The position numbers and the translations under genes were made by a program. Of a DNA stretch of 64,000 nucleotides, positions 45,800 to 54,108 are shown one piece after another; position 1 is the first letter of the stretch, and the number at the start of each line of letters is the position of its first letter. The notes below the pieces were generated by a model that was not told the origin of the DNA, did no database searches, and saw only the letters and a program-made list of their open reading frames with translations. The stretch covers positions 62,001 to 126,000 of the forward strand of contig NZ_BOPG01000017.1 in NCBI RefSeq assembly GCF_016863635.1, in the 5' to 3' direction. Origin of the DNA: Virgisporangium aurantiacum. Its GTDB lineage: Bacteria > Actinomycetota > Actinomycetes > Mycobacteriales > Micromonosporaceae.

Positions 45800-47476
45800 G
45801 TGACTCCACCCGTCGCGGGCGCGTCGACCAATCGCCGGAGTTTCCTCGGCCTCATCGGCCTCAGCGCCGCCGCCATGGCCGGCGGCGGCGTTCTCGCCGG
45901 ATGCAGCGAGAGCGGAAGCGGATCCGGCAGCGCCACAGACACCGACAAGCTGAGCGGCGTCCTGCCCAAGCAGCAGAACATCTCGCTCGACATCAAGCCC
46001 GACATCACCAGCACGCCGCCGATCGCCGACGGCTACACCACGTTCCCGTCCTCGTTCAAGAAGGTCATCACCGAGAAGCCCGGCAAGAGCGGGCAGAAGA
46101 TCAGCGCGATGACGCCCGCGTGGGGCCCCGCCCCGCCCGGGCTCGGCTCGAACGCCTACTACGACGCGATCAACAGCGAGCTCGGCATCCAGGTCGACTT
46201 CAGCATCCAGGACGGCAACACCTACGCCGACAAGCTCGGCGCGATGCTCGCCTCCCGCGACGTGCCCGAACTGCTGTGCATCCCGGGCTGGGAGGTGAAC
46301 AAGCTCCCCCGGTTCACCGACGCGGTCAAGTCGCTGTTCGAGGACCTCACCGACCACCTCTCGGGCGACAAGGTGTCGGCCTACCCGATGCTCGCGACGT
46401 TCCCCACCGGCGCGTGGCGCGAGGCGGTGTGGAACGAGCGCCTGATGTCGGTGCCGAACCCCACCGACGGCGCGTACCCGTGGGTGCTGCTGGCCCGCAA
46501 GGACCTGCTCGACGCGGCCGGCCAGCAGATGCCGAAGAGCGGCGCCGAGCTGTACGAGCTCGGCAAGAAGATGACCGACCCGAACAAGGGCGTGTGGGCC
46601 TTCGACGACATCTTCCAGATGGTCCAGATGCTGTACAAGGCGCCCGGCTCCAAGGAGGGCTGGGGCGTTGTCGACGGCAAGGTCGTGCACAAGTACGAGA
46701 CCCCGCAGTACAAGCAGGCCGCCGAGTTCATGGCCAAGCTGTACAAGGACGGCCTCATCCACCCCGACGTCGTGGCGTCGAAGGGCGCGGACAAGAAGAC
46801 GCTGTTCGCCAGCGGCAAGATCGCCATCGTGCAGGACGGCATGGGTGGCTGGCAGCCGCTGCAGGCCCAGTACCAGAAGGTCACGCCGACGCTGAACATC
46901 CAGCCGGTGCCGAACTTCTCGGCCACCGGCGGCGACCCGCTGATCTGGCGCGCCGACGACCCGATCTCGTACACGTTCGTGAAGAAGGGCCTGAGCAAGG
47001 ACCGCGTGCAGGAACTGCTGCGGGTGATGAACTGGTGCTCGGCGCCGTTCGGCACCCAGGAGTTCCTGCTGCGCGAGTACGGCGTCGAGGGCAAGCACTG
47101 GAAGAAGGGTGCCGGCGGCGTGCCCGCCAAGGAGGACCTGTCCTTCAAGGAGATCCAGAACCAGTACTTCTTCATCAGCGGCCGCAACCCGGTGGTGCAG
47201 CCGTACCCGGAGACGCCGAACTACGTCAAGGACATGCTCGGCTACTCCAACACGAACGTGAAGTACCTGGAGAAGGACCCGTGGGACGGGCTGAAGCTGG
47301 AGTTCCCGGCCAGGTTCAAGTCGAACATGGTGCCCACGGAGGACAAGATGACCGACGTCGTGCGCGGCCGCCGGCCGCTCAGTGACATCGACGCCATCGT
47401 GGCGGAGTGGCGCACCAACGGCGGCGACGAGGCGCGCGACTTCCTGGCCAAGGCGCTGTCCGACGCGGGTCGATGA
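45800..47476 (+). CDS. Sugar-binding lipoprotein of ABC importer (LplA/YtcQ-like)
   Basis: A 558-residue extracellular solute-binding lipoprotein with a twin-arginine-type leader (TNRRSFLGLIGLSAAAMAGG) and lipobox VLAGC. The long binding domain is of the LplA/YtcQ class, which handles oligosaccharides, with AEFMAKLYKDGLIHPD and FASGKIAIVQDGMGGW. GAAGGGAG six bases before the GTG at 45800 supports this start over an upstream ATG inside the leader region. The stop overlaps the first permease as ATGA. Confidence 0.88.
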   Translation: MTPPVAGASTNRRSFLGLIGLSAAAMAGGGVLAGCSESGSGSGSATDTDKLSGVLPKQQNISLDIKPDITSTPPIADGYTTFPSSFKKVITEKPGKSGQKISAMTPAWGPAPPGLGSNAYYDAINSELGIQVDFSIQDGNTYADKLGAMLASRDVPELLCIPGWEVNKLPRFTDAVKSLFEDLTDHLSGDKVSAYPMLATFPTGAWREAVWNERLMSVPNPTDGAYPWVLLARKDLLDAAGQQMPKSGAELYELGKKMTDPNKGVWAFDDIFQMVQMLYKAPGSKEGWGVVDGKVVHKYETPQYKQAAEFMAKLYKDGLIHPDVVASKGADKKTLFASGKIAIVQDGMGGWQPLQAQYQKVTPTLNIQPVPNFSATGGDPLIWRADDPISYTFVKKGLSKDRVQELLRVMNWCSAPFGTQEFLLREYGVEGKHWKKGAGGVPAKEDLSFKEIQNQYFFISGRNPVVQPYPETPNYVKDMLGYSNTNVKYLEKDPWDGLKLEFPARFKSNMVPTEDKMTDVVRGRRPLSDIDAIVAEWRTNGGDEARDFLAKALSDAGR

Positions 47477-48507
47477 CCACACGCGAAACCGTCGGGGCAC
47501 CCGGATCGGACACCGACCGGGTGCCCCCTCGCGCACCTGCGCCGCCGGGGCCGAAGCCGAAACGCGAGATCCGGCGGAGGATGCCGCTGCGGGCCCGGCT
47601 GCGGCGCGACTGGCCGCTCCTTCTCATGTGCGCCCCGGCGATGCTCCTGCTGCTGGTCTTCCACTACCTGCCGACCGTGGGCAACGTGGTGGCGTTCCAG
47701 GACTACAACCCGTACGCCGGCGACTCGCCGCTGCAGGCGTTCCTGCACAGCACCTGGATCGGGTTCGGCAACTTCGAGACGCTCTTCCATACCGAGGGGT
47801 TCTGGGAGGCGCTGCAGAACACGCTCGCCATCACGGCGTTCCAGCTCGTGTTCTTCTTCCCGCTGCCGATCGCGCTGGCGATCCTGCTGAACAGCCTGGT
47901 CTCGTCGAAGCTGCGCGCGTTCATCCAGAGCATCGTGTACCTGCCGCACTTCTTCAGCTGGGTGCTGGTGGTGACGTTCTTCGTGCAGATGTTCGGCGGC
48001 GCCGGCCTGCTCGCGGAGGCGTTCCGCGACGCGGGACTGCGGCCGTGGGACATCATGACCAACCCCGACACGTTCATCGTGCTGGTCACCGCCGAGGCGG
48101 TGTGGAAGGACATCGGCTGGGGCACGATCGTGTTCCTGGCCGCACTGTCCATGGTGGACCAGGAGCAGTACGAGGCGGCCGCCGTCGACGGCGCCGGCCG
48201 GTGGCGGCGGATGTGGCACATCACGTTGCCGTCGCTGCGTCCGGTGATCGTGCTGCTGCTGATCCTGCGCCTCGGTGACGCGCTGACCGTCGGCTTCGAG
48301 CAGTTCATCCTGCAGCGCGACGCGGTCGGCCGGCAGGCCGCCGAGGTGCTCGACACGTTCGTGTACTACCAGGCGATCGCGAACCAGCAGTTCGGCATCG
48401 GCGCCGCGGCCGGCCTGTTCAAGGCCGCCGTCGGGCTGGTGCTGGTGCTGCTCGCGAACAAGGTGGCGCACATGCTCGGCGAGCAGGGGGTGTACTCCAA
48501 GCGATGA
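47473..48507 (+). CDS. Oligosaccharide ABC permease 1 (LplB-like)
   Basis: A 344-residue CUT1-type permease with a long Pro/Arg-rich cytoplasmic N-terminus and six membrane helices. The EAA loop is EQYEAAAVDGAGRWRRMWHI. It belongs to the LplB/YteP class, consistent with the LplA-like binding protein. Overlaps both neighbours by four bases (ATGA). No ATPase gene lies in the operon, so a shared MsiK-type ATPase encoded elsewhere probably powers it. Confidence 0.88.
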   Translation: MTTRETVGAPGSDTDRVPPRAPAPPGPKPKREIRRRMPLRARLRRDWPLLLMCAPAMLLLLVFHYLPTVGNVVAFQDYNPYAGDSPLQAFLHSTWIGFGNFETLFHTEGFWEALQNTLAITAFQLVFFFPLPIALAILLNSLVSSKLRAFIQSIVYLPHFFSWVLVVTFFVQMFGGAGLLAEAFRDAGLRPWDIMTNPDTFIVLVTAEAVWKDIGWGTIVFLAALSMVDQEQYEAAAVDGAGRWRRMWHITLPSLRPVIVLLLILRLGDALTVGFEQFILQRDAVGRQAAEVLDTFVYYQAIANQQFGIGAAAGLFKAAVGLVLVLLANKVAHMLGEQGVYSKR

Positions 48508-49430
48508 CCGTACAGACGATGGATCCGGTCCGCCGGAAGCGGCGACCCGGCCGGCCCGCCTGGGAGGAGCCGCCGACGGCGGTGGGCCAGACGGCCAAGA
48601 CCGTCGTGCTCGCGATCGTGGTGCTCGCGGTGGTGTTTCCGCTGTGGTCGATCGCGGTCACCAGCGTCTCCTCGCGCGAAACCATCAACGAGACCGGCGG
48701 GATGGTGGTGATACCGCGCGACTTCGACCTGTCGGCGTACATCACCATCTTCGCCGGCGGCCAGGTGACCAACGCGGTCTGGATCAGCACGCTGGTGTCG
48801 GTGGTCGGCGCGGCGTTCAGCCTGACGCTCACCGTGCTGGCCGCGTACGGCCTGTCCCGCCCCAACTCGGTCGGGCACCGGGCGATCCTGTTCTACTTCC
48901 TGATGACGTTCCTCATCTACCCGGGCATGGTGCCGAGCTACCTGGTCGTCACCGCGTTCGGCCTGAAGGACAACATCTGGGCGCTGGTGCTGCCGAGCGC
49001 CATCAGCGCGTTCAACCTCGTGGTGATCCGGGCGTTCTTCATGAACGTGCCGCAGGAACTGCTCGACAGCGCCCGCCTCGACGGCGCCGGCGAACTGGGC
49101 ATCCTGTGGCGGATCGTGCTGCCGCTGTCGAAGGCGGTGATCGCGGTGGTCGGGTTGTTCTACGCGGTCGGCTACTGGAACGCGTTCTTCACCGCGCTGC
49201 TGTACATCGACGACAACGACAAGTGGCCGGTGCAACGGCTGCTGCAGAGCTACATCCTGGCCGGGCAGACGCCCAACGTGTCGGGCAGTTCGGTCGGCGT
49301 CTCGATGCCGCCGACGCTCGCCATCAAGATGGCCGTCGTGATCATCACCGTGGCGCCGATCGTCGCGGTGTATCCGTTCGTTCAGCGGCACTTCGTGAAG
49401 GGCGTCATCGTGGGTGCCGTCAAAGGGTGA
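48504..49430 (+). CDS. Oligosaccharide ABC permease 2 (LplC/YtcP-like)
   Basis: A 308-residue CUT1-type permease with six helices and EAA loop QELLDSARLDGAGELGILWR. It ends in the usual FVQRHFVKGVIVGAVKG tail of the LplC/YtcP class. Last gene of the importer operon; its 3' end overlaps the convergent GH31 gene by 11 bases. The operon has no dedicated ATPase. Confidence 0.9.
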   Translation: MTVQTMDPVRRKRRPGRPAWEEPPTAVGQTAKTVVLAIVVLAVVFPLWSIAVTSVSSRETINETGGMVVIPRDFDLSAYITIFAGGQVTNAVWISTLVSVVGAAFSLTLTVLAAYGLSRPNSVGHRAILFYFLMTFLIYPGMVPSYLVVTAFGLKDNIWALVLPSAISAFNLVVIRAFFMNVPQELLDSARLDGAGELGILWRIVLPLSKAVIAVVGLFYAVGYWNAFFTALLYIDDNDKWPVQRLLQSYILAGQTPNVSGSSVGVSMPPTLAIKMAVVIITVAPIVAVYPFVQRHFVKGVIVGAVKG

Positions 49431-51720
49431 CACCGTTCAGCGTTATCCGGGTGGGGGTAAGACGGCCCGGCACCGGTGCGACCGTAACCCGGCGCACCCG
49501 TGCCGGGCCGGTCACGTCGACGGCCAGGGTGTCGCCGGTGCGGACGGCGACCACCGACGAGTCGCCGTCCACGTCGTGCAGCACCGTGCGGCCGTCCCCG
49601 CCACCCCAACTGACCACGGTGAGGTCCGCGAACGGCTCCGCGCCGATCGCTCCGGTCGGTTCGGTGACGGTGATCAGCGCGTTGTCCCGGACGAACAACG
49701 GGATCCGGTCGACGGGCTGGCTCACCCTGATGTACCGGCCGCCCTGTTGCGGCTCGCGTGTCCAGTAGTCGAGCCAGGTGCCCTCCGGCAGGTACACGTC
49801 GCGGACGCCGGACGGGTCGACCATCGGCGCGACGAGCAGGTCGGCGCCGAGCCGGTATTCGAGGTCGGCGGTCCAGGCCGCCGGGTCGTCCGGCGAGTCG
49901 ACGAGGAGGGCTCTCATCATGGGGACGCCCGTGCGCGCGGACTCCACCGCCGCCGAGTACAGGTACGGCATGAGCGCGTACCGCAGCCGCAGCGCGTCGA
50001 CGGCGTGCCGCTCGGCGTCGGCCGGGAAGTCCCACGGCAGGCGGCTCGTGGTGCCGTGCAGGCGCACCAGCGGCGACAGCGCCCCGAACTGGCTCCAGCG
50101 CGCGTAGAGGTCCGGGGTGGGCGTCCCGTGAAAACCGCCCGCGTCGTGGCTCCAGAACGGGACCCCGCTGAGCCCGTGCGACAGCCCGCCGCGCAGCGTG
50201 CTCGCCATGCCCGGGTAGGACGCGTTGACGTCACCGCTCCACTGGGCCGAGTGGCGCTGCCCGCCGAGGAACGACGACCGCGCCCACACCATGCCGTGGC
50301 CGGCGATCTCGCGCGTCGTCTTCGAGACGATGTCGTTGAACAGCAACGTGTAGACGTTGTGCAGCTCGACGCCGCGCATCCCGTTGTGTGCCACCGCGTC
50401 GACCGGCACGCCCTCGGCGAAGTCGGTCTTGAACACCGCGACGCCCTGACGTAGCAACGCCCGCAGGTCGTCGGCGAACCACCGGACGGCAGCCGGGTTG
50501 GTGAAGTCGATGATGCCGCAGGCCGGGTACGACCCGTGCCACACGTCGGCGACGTAGACGCTGCCGTCGGCCTTCTTGAGGAAGTGGTCGCGGTGCTTGT
50601 CGAACGCCGGGCTGCGGTGGCTGACGTACGGGTTGATCCAGAGACAGACCTTGAAGCCCTGCTCCGTCAGCGCTCTCAGCATGGCTTCCGGGTCGGGGAA
50701 CGTGTTCGCGTCCCATTGCAGATCGGACCAGTGGCCGTCGACCTGCCAGTAGCAGTCCAGATGCAGGACGTCGCAAGGGATGTCGCGGCGGCGGATGTTC
50801 TCCGCGCGGGCCATCACGTGCTCCTGCGTGTCGACGAAGAAGCCCGACGAGATCCAGGTGCCGAACGCCCACTTCGGCGGCAACAGCGGTGCGGTGGTGA
50901 GCATGTCGTACCGCTGGAGCACGTCGGCCGGCGTGGGGCCGGCGAGCACGTAGTAGTCGATGAGGTCGTCGGGAACGAGGATCTGCACGCAGCTGTGCGT
51001 CGACTGGCCCATGTCGAACTCCACCGGCATGCCACTGTCGACGAGCACGCCGTAGCCGACGCTGGAGAGGTAGAGCGGCACCGCCTTGTGCGACCGGTCC
51101 GACTCGCTGCCGAACGCGTCGAAGTTCCACATCAACGCCCGCTGGCCGCGCTTGTCGAGCCTGGTGAACTTCTCGCCCAGCCCCACGAACCGCTCCAACG
51201 CCGGCGCGACGAAGCTCTCGTGGTACGCCGCCACCTCACCGCAGGCCAGCGACCGCCCGAACGGCAACGTACGCACCCGGCCGCTGATGTCGCGCTCGCC
51301 GCGGTCCTCCTCCAGCAGGGTCCGGCCCGACGCGTCGACGAACCGCAGGTGCCACGGATCGAGCGTGATCTCCGCCGTGATCGGTCCGGCGCCGATCCGC
51401 ACCGTACCGTCACCGACCTCGACGACCGCCGGGTAGGAGCCCGGCCGCACGAGCGCGATCGCCGCCGCACTCCGGCTGCGTGCGTCCGGCTCGGCCGAGA
51501 GCCGCACCCGGATGACCCCCTCGCCGGCGGCGCTGACCTGCGCGATCAGCGACGAGCCGTCGGACGTTGTCCCCTTGAACGTCGCGCCCCCGGCGTCGGT
51601 GCCGAGCACCTCGGCCCTGGTCAGGACGGACGGCCCGGCATCGCCCGGCCCGCGCACGGGCAGGTCGGGCGGATCGGCCACGAACGTTTCGAACGGCACC
51701 AAAGGCGGACGGTACGGCAT
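49420..51720 (-). CDS. GH31 alpha-xylosidase
   Basis: A 766-residue GH31 enzyme of the YicI alpha-xylosidase type. The nucleophile Asp is near residue 431 in VFKTDFAEGVP (YicI has KTDFGE) and the acid/base Asp near 495 in WSGDVNASY. FGTWISSGFF and DVLHLDCYWQVDGHWSDLQW begin the barrel. With no signal peptide it acts in the cytoplasm, removing alpha-1,6-xylose from imported xyloglucan fragments or isoprimeverose. The ATG at 51720 has no ribosome site and directly follows the promoter/operator, so the mRNA may be leaderless. Confidence 0.9.
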   Translation of the reverse strand: MPYRPPLVPFETFVADPPDLPVRGPGDAGPSVLTRAEVLGTDAGGATFKGTTSDGSSLIAQVSAAGEGVIRVRLSAEPDARSRSAAAIALVRPGSYPAVVEVGDGTVRIGAGPITAEITLDPWHLRFVDASGRTLLEEDRGERDISGRVRTLPFGRSLACGEVAAYHESFVAPALERFVGLGEKFTRLDKRGQRALMWNFDAFGSESDRSHKAVPLYLSSVGYGVLVDSGMPVEFDMGQSTHSCVQILVPDDLIDYYVLAGPTPADVLQRYDMLTTAPLLPPKWAFGTWISSGFFVDTQEHVMARAENIRRRDIPCDVLHLDCYWQVDGHWSDLQWDANTFPDPEAMLRALTEQGFKVCLWINPYVSHRSPAFDKHRDHFLKKADGSVYVADVWHGSYPACGIIDFTNPAAVRWFADDLRALLRQGVAVFKTDFAEGVPVDAVAHNGMRGVELHNVYTLLFNDIVSKTTREIAGHGMVWARSSFLGGQRHSAQWSGDVNASYPGMASTLRGGLSHGLSGVPFWSHDAGGFHGTPTPDLYARWSQFGALSPLVRLHGTTSRLPWDFPADAERHAVDALRLRYALMPYLYSAAVESARTGVPMMRALLVDSPDDPAAWTADLEYRLGADLLVAPMVDPSGVRDVYLPEGTWLDYWTREPQQGGRYIRVSQPVDRIPLFVRDNALITVTEPTGAIGAEPFADLTVVSWGGGDGRTVLHDVDGDSSVVAVRTGDTLAVDVTGPARVRRVTVAPVPGRLTPTRITLNGVTL

Positions 51721-51723
51721 GCT

Positions 51724-51755
51724 TTAGTTTTTCTTCTAACCGAACTAACTGTCAA
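51724..51755 (-). promoter_or_regulatory. GH31 promoter with overlapping ROK operator
   Basis: On the minus strand TTGACA (51755-51750) is a perfect -35 hexamer. About 17 bases on is AAAAAC, then six bases to the ATG. The inverted repeat formed by TTAGTTTTTC (51724-51733) and CCGAACTAA (51740-51748) lies exactly between the -35 and the start codon, and shares CGAACTAACTGT with the importer operator. A repressor bound here would block the promoter directly. Confidence 0.65.
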
Positions 51756-51907
51756 CGGCATCCCACCGCCTCCGGCACCCGCGCCGAGGACAACGACGCA
51801 TCAGCGGGGAAGTCCGTCCACGTCATGGCACACACGAATCTCCCCGTTCATTGAATCCGACCAAAGCGGGCACGCACACGCACCAGGATCATGGAGCGAG
51901 TCGGAGC

Positions 51908-54055
51908 TTAGAGGCGCACGACCGTCAGCGGCCCCGCCATCCGGACCGGCCGCCCGGCCACGACCGACAACAGCTCCGCCTCACCACCCGCAACCGTGAT
52001 CAATAGATCCTGATCGATGCGTGACTCGACGACCGCCTCGTACCGACCGCCCGCCCACGACAACTGCCGGACCGTGACCGCGCCACGGGCGGCCAGGCCC
52101 CGTACCGAACCGGCCGGCCAGGCAGCGGGCAGCGCCGGGAGCAGATCCAGCCGCCCCGGCCGCGGCGGCCTGCCACCCGACCCCGGCCACGCCCCGCCGC
52201 CCAGGTGCGCACCGCCGCCCGGCCACGCTCCGCTCCGCGCACCGCCACTCGGCCGCACTCCATCCGGCCGCACGCCGCCCGGCCACGCCCCGCCGCCCGG
52301 CCACGCCCCGCCGCCCGGCCACGCTCCGCCGCCCGGCCGCGCCTCACCTCCCGGCCACCCCCGGCCCCCCGGCCACGCACCGCCAACTGGGTGTGCGGCG
52401 GAGCGCTGGAACGGGCGGGCCCGTCCGGGTTCCGCCAGAACCCGCTGGGTCGAGCGGACCAGCATCGCCGCCACCACGGCCGGGAGTCCGCCCGCCAGGC
52501 CGACGTTGAAGATGGCGCCGCGGTGCTGGGTCGGCACCAGGTTCGGGCGCCAGTAGCGGGACGCCATCAGCGCCAGCGTCTCGGCCGCCTCGTCGGCCAG
52601 GCCCAGCGCGGCCGCGGCCAGCCCCAACTGGGCCAGGCCGTGGCCCGTCCCGCCGGAGCGGTCGTCGCGCCAGAGTTCCAGTCGGCGCCGTACCGTGCGG
52701 GTTGCCGCGGCGCGCAGGGCCGGATCGTCCACGATGGCCGGATCGGGTTCGTACCACAGGGGGTACAGGTCGGCGTGTCCGGGCGCGGTCCACCCGGCGA
52801 GTTCGCCGGCGGCGGCGACGCCGTGGCGCGGGAGGGCGTGCAGGAGGTCGCGCCAGGCGGACTCGGCGGGGTCTGCCAGGCCCAGTTCCGCGGTGGCGGC
52901 GAGCAGGTTCCGGAGCAGGTCGCGCACGACGGCGACGTCCATGGTCGCGAAGGCGGCGGCCGGGTCGTCGCGGCTCACGATACCGAGATGGAATCCGGCC
53001 GCCCGCCGCATGAACGGTAGCGCCCGGGTGGCGAGGAAATCCCGGTCGCCGGTGTAGCACCAATGGTCGTAGTAGAGCCGGGCCAGCCAGGCGTTGCGGC
53101 GCGGGTGCGGCAGCACCGACTCGACGAGGTCGAACAGCGGCGGCATCAGCTCGGGGCAGCCGGTGGGGTGCAGCGCGGCGACGACCACCGCCAGGCTGCC
53201 GTCGAGCCGGTACCCGCTCGCCCACGGTGGCTCGTAGGCGCCGCTCCACACCCCCGCCGGCACGGGCGGCAGGTCGCCGGTGGCGCTGATCACCGCGTAG
53301 CGGCCGGCGTCGAACAGGCGCCGCACCGTGTCCGGCCCGGGTTCGGCGGCGAGCAGGTCCTCGGTCTGCCGAGCCTGCACCGGTCCCAGCTCGAGATGCA
53401 CGCGGTGGTACAGGTCGCGGTGCAGCGCGGCGTGCGCGCGCAGCAGCTCCGTCCAATTCGGAGGGACGTCATCGAGCGCGGTCTCTCCGCCGATGACGGT
53501 GCGCAGCAGCACGAGATCGGGCCCGTGCAACCGGCACACGACGGTGTACCCGCTGAGGCCCCCCGGCGGCGGATCCGGGAAGCGGGCGGTCAGCGTGATC
53601 CGGTCGCCGCGGCGACGCACAACCGTGTCGACGGGACGCGGTGGGCGTCCACCGATCTTTTCCAACGCCAGCGCCCAGCGGCCCGGACCGTGCAGGCGGA
53701 GCGCGACCACGTCGTGCGCCCGCGACACGAACGCGGCCATGCCGGCCGGGCCGGCGTCGGTGGTCCAGCGCTGGGTGACCACGCCGGTGCTGAAGTCGGT
53801 GGAGCGGACGTAGTCGCGGCCGGGGACGTTCGGCTCCGGGGTGCACGTGAGCGTCGCGGCACCGACGAAGGGGTCGATGCCCGGCGCCGTCTGCGGGCGG
53901 ACCGGAAGGAACAGGCGCTCGTGCGACACCGTGACGAGCAACCGGGCCGGGCCGCCGTAGCACAGCGCGCCCTGGCGCCCGTTGCCGACGATCAGCGCCT
54001 CTTCCCAATCGTCTGTGGCCGTGCGCGAGGACAGCCCGTTGACAGGCACCGTCAC
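51908..54055 (-). CDS. GH95-like glycosidase with altered active-site region and repetitive insert
   Basis: A 715-residue protein. Its N-terminal beta domain (WEEALIVGNGRQGALCYGG, VTVSHERLFLP) and following alpha/alpha barrel match the GH95 family of alpha-L-fucosidases and galactosidases. Where GH95 enzymes normally carry the catalytic NxN pair after the conserved W, this one reads WASGYRLDGSLAV, so activity is doubtful or changed. An 18-bp repeat array encodes a Gly/Ala/Trp/Pro insert near residues 555-625. No signal peptide. It is divergent from GH42 with a small palindrome between. GTG start at 54055. Confidence 0.72.
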   Translation of the reverse strand: MTVPVNGLSSRTATDDWEEALIVGNGRQGALCYGGPARLLVTVSHERLFLPVRPQTAPGIDPFVGAATLTCTPEPNVPGRDYVRSTDFSTGVVTQRWTTDAGPAGMAAFVSRAHDVVALRLHGPGRWALALEKIGGRPPRPVDTVVRRRGDRITLTARFPDPPPGGLSGYTVVCRLHGPDLVLLRTVIGGETALDDVPPNWTELLRAHAALHRDLYHRVHLELGPVQARQTEDLLAAEPGPDTVRRLFDAGRYAVISATGDLPPVPAGVWSGAYEPPWASGYRLDGSLAVVVAALHPTGCPELMPPLFDLVESVLPHPRRNAWLARLYYDHWCYTGDRDFLATRALPFMRRAAGFHLGIVSRDDPAAAFATMDVAVVRDLLRNLLAATAELGLADPAESAWRDLLHALPRHGVAAAGELAGWTAPGHADLYPLWYEPDPAIVDDPALRAAATRTVRRRLELWRDDRSGGTGHGLAQLGLAAAALGLADEAAETLALMASRYWRPNLVPTQHRGAIFNVGLAGGLPAVVAAMLVRSTQRVLAEPGRARPFQRSAAHPVGGAWPGGRGWPGGEARPGGGAWPGGGAWPGGGAWPGGVRPDGVRPSGGARSGAWPGGGAHLGGGAWPGSGGRPPRPGRLDLLPALPAAWPAGSVRGLAARGAVTVRQLSWAGGRYEAVVESRIDQDLLITVAGGEAELLSVVAGRPVRMAGPLTVVRL
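52180..52385. repeat. 18-bp in-frame tandem repeats inside the GH95-like gene
   Basis: The plus strand carries imperfect 18-base units such as CCGCCCGGCCACGCCCCG. They are most regular at about 52270-52340, with degenerate and 15- or 21-base variants on both sides. On the minus strand they encode GGAWPG-type hexapeptides. The array interrupts the predicted C-terminal part of the enzyme. Confidence 0.85.
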
Positions 54056-54073
54056 CCGACCTACTTTGGCCGG

Positions 54074-54087
54074 AGTTCAAACGAACT
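54074..54087. promoter_or_regulatory. Possible ROK operator between GH95-like and GH42 genes
   Basis: AGTTCAAACGAACT is a 14-bp inverted repeat (AGTTC/GAACT) in the 53-base gap between the divergent genes. It shares CGAACT with the two clearer ROK sites of this locus but is shorter and less AT-rich, so the assignment is tentative. Confidence 0.45.
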
Positions 54088-54108
54088 GCAAGGAGGGGTG
54101 GCCCGTCG

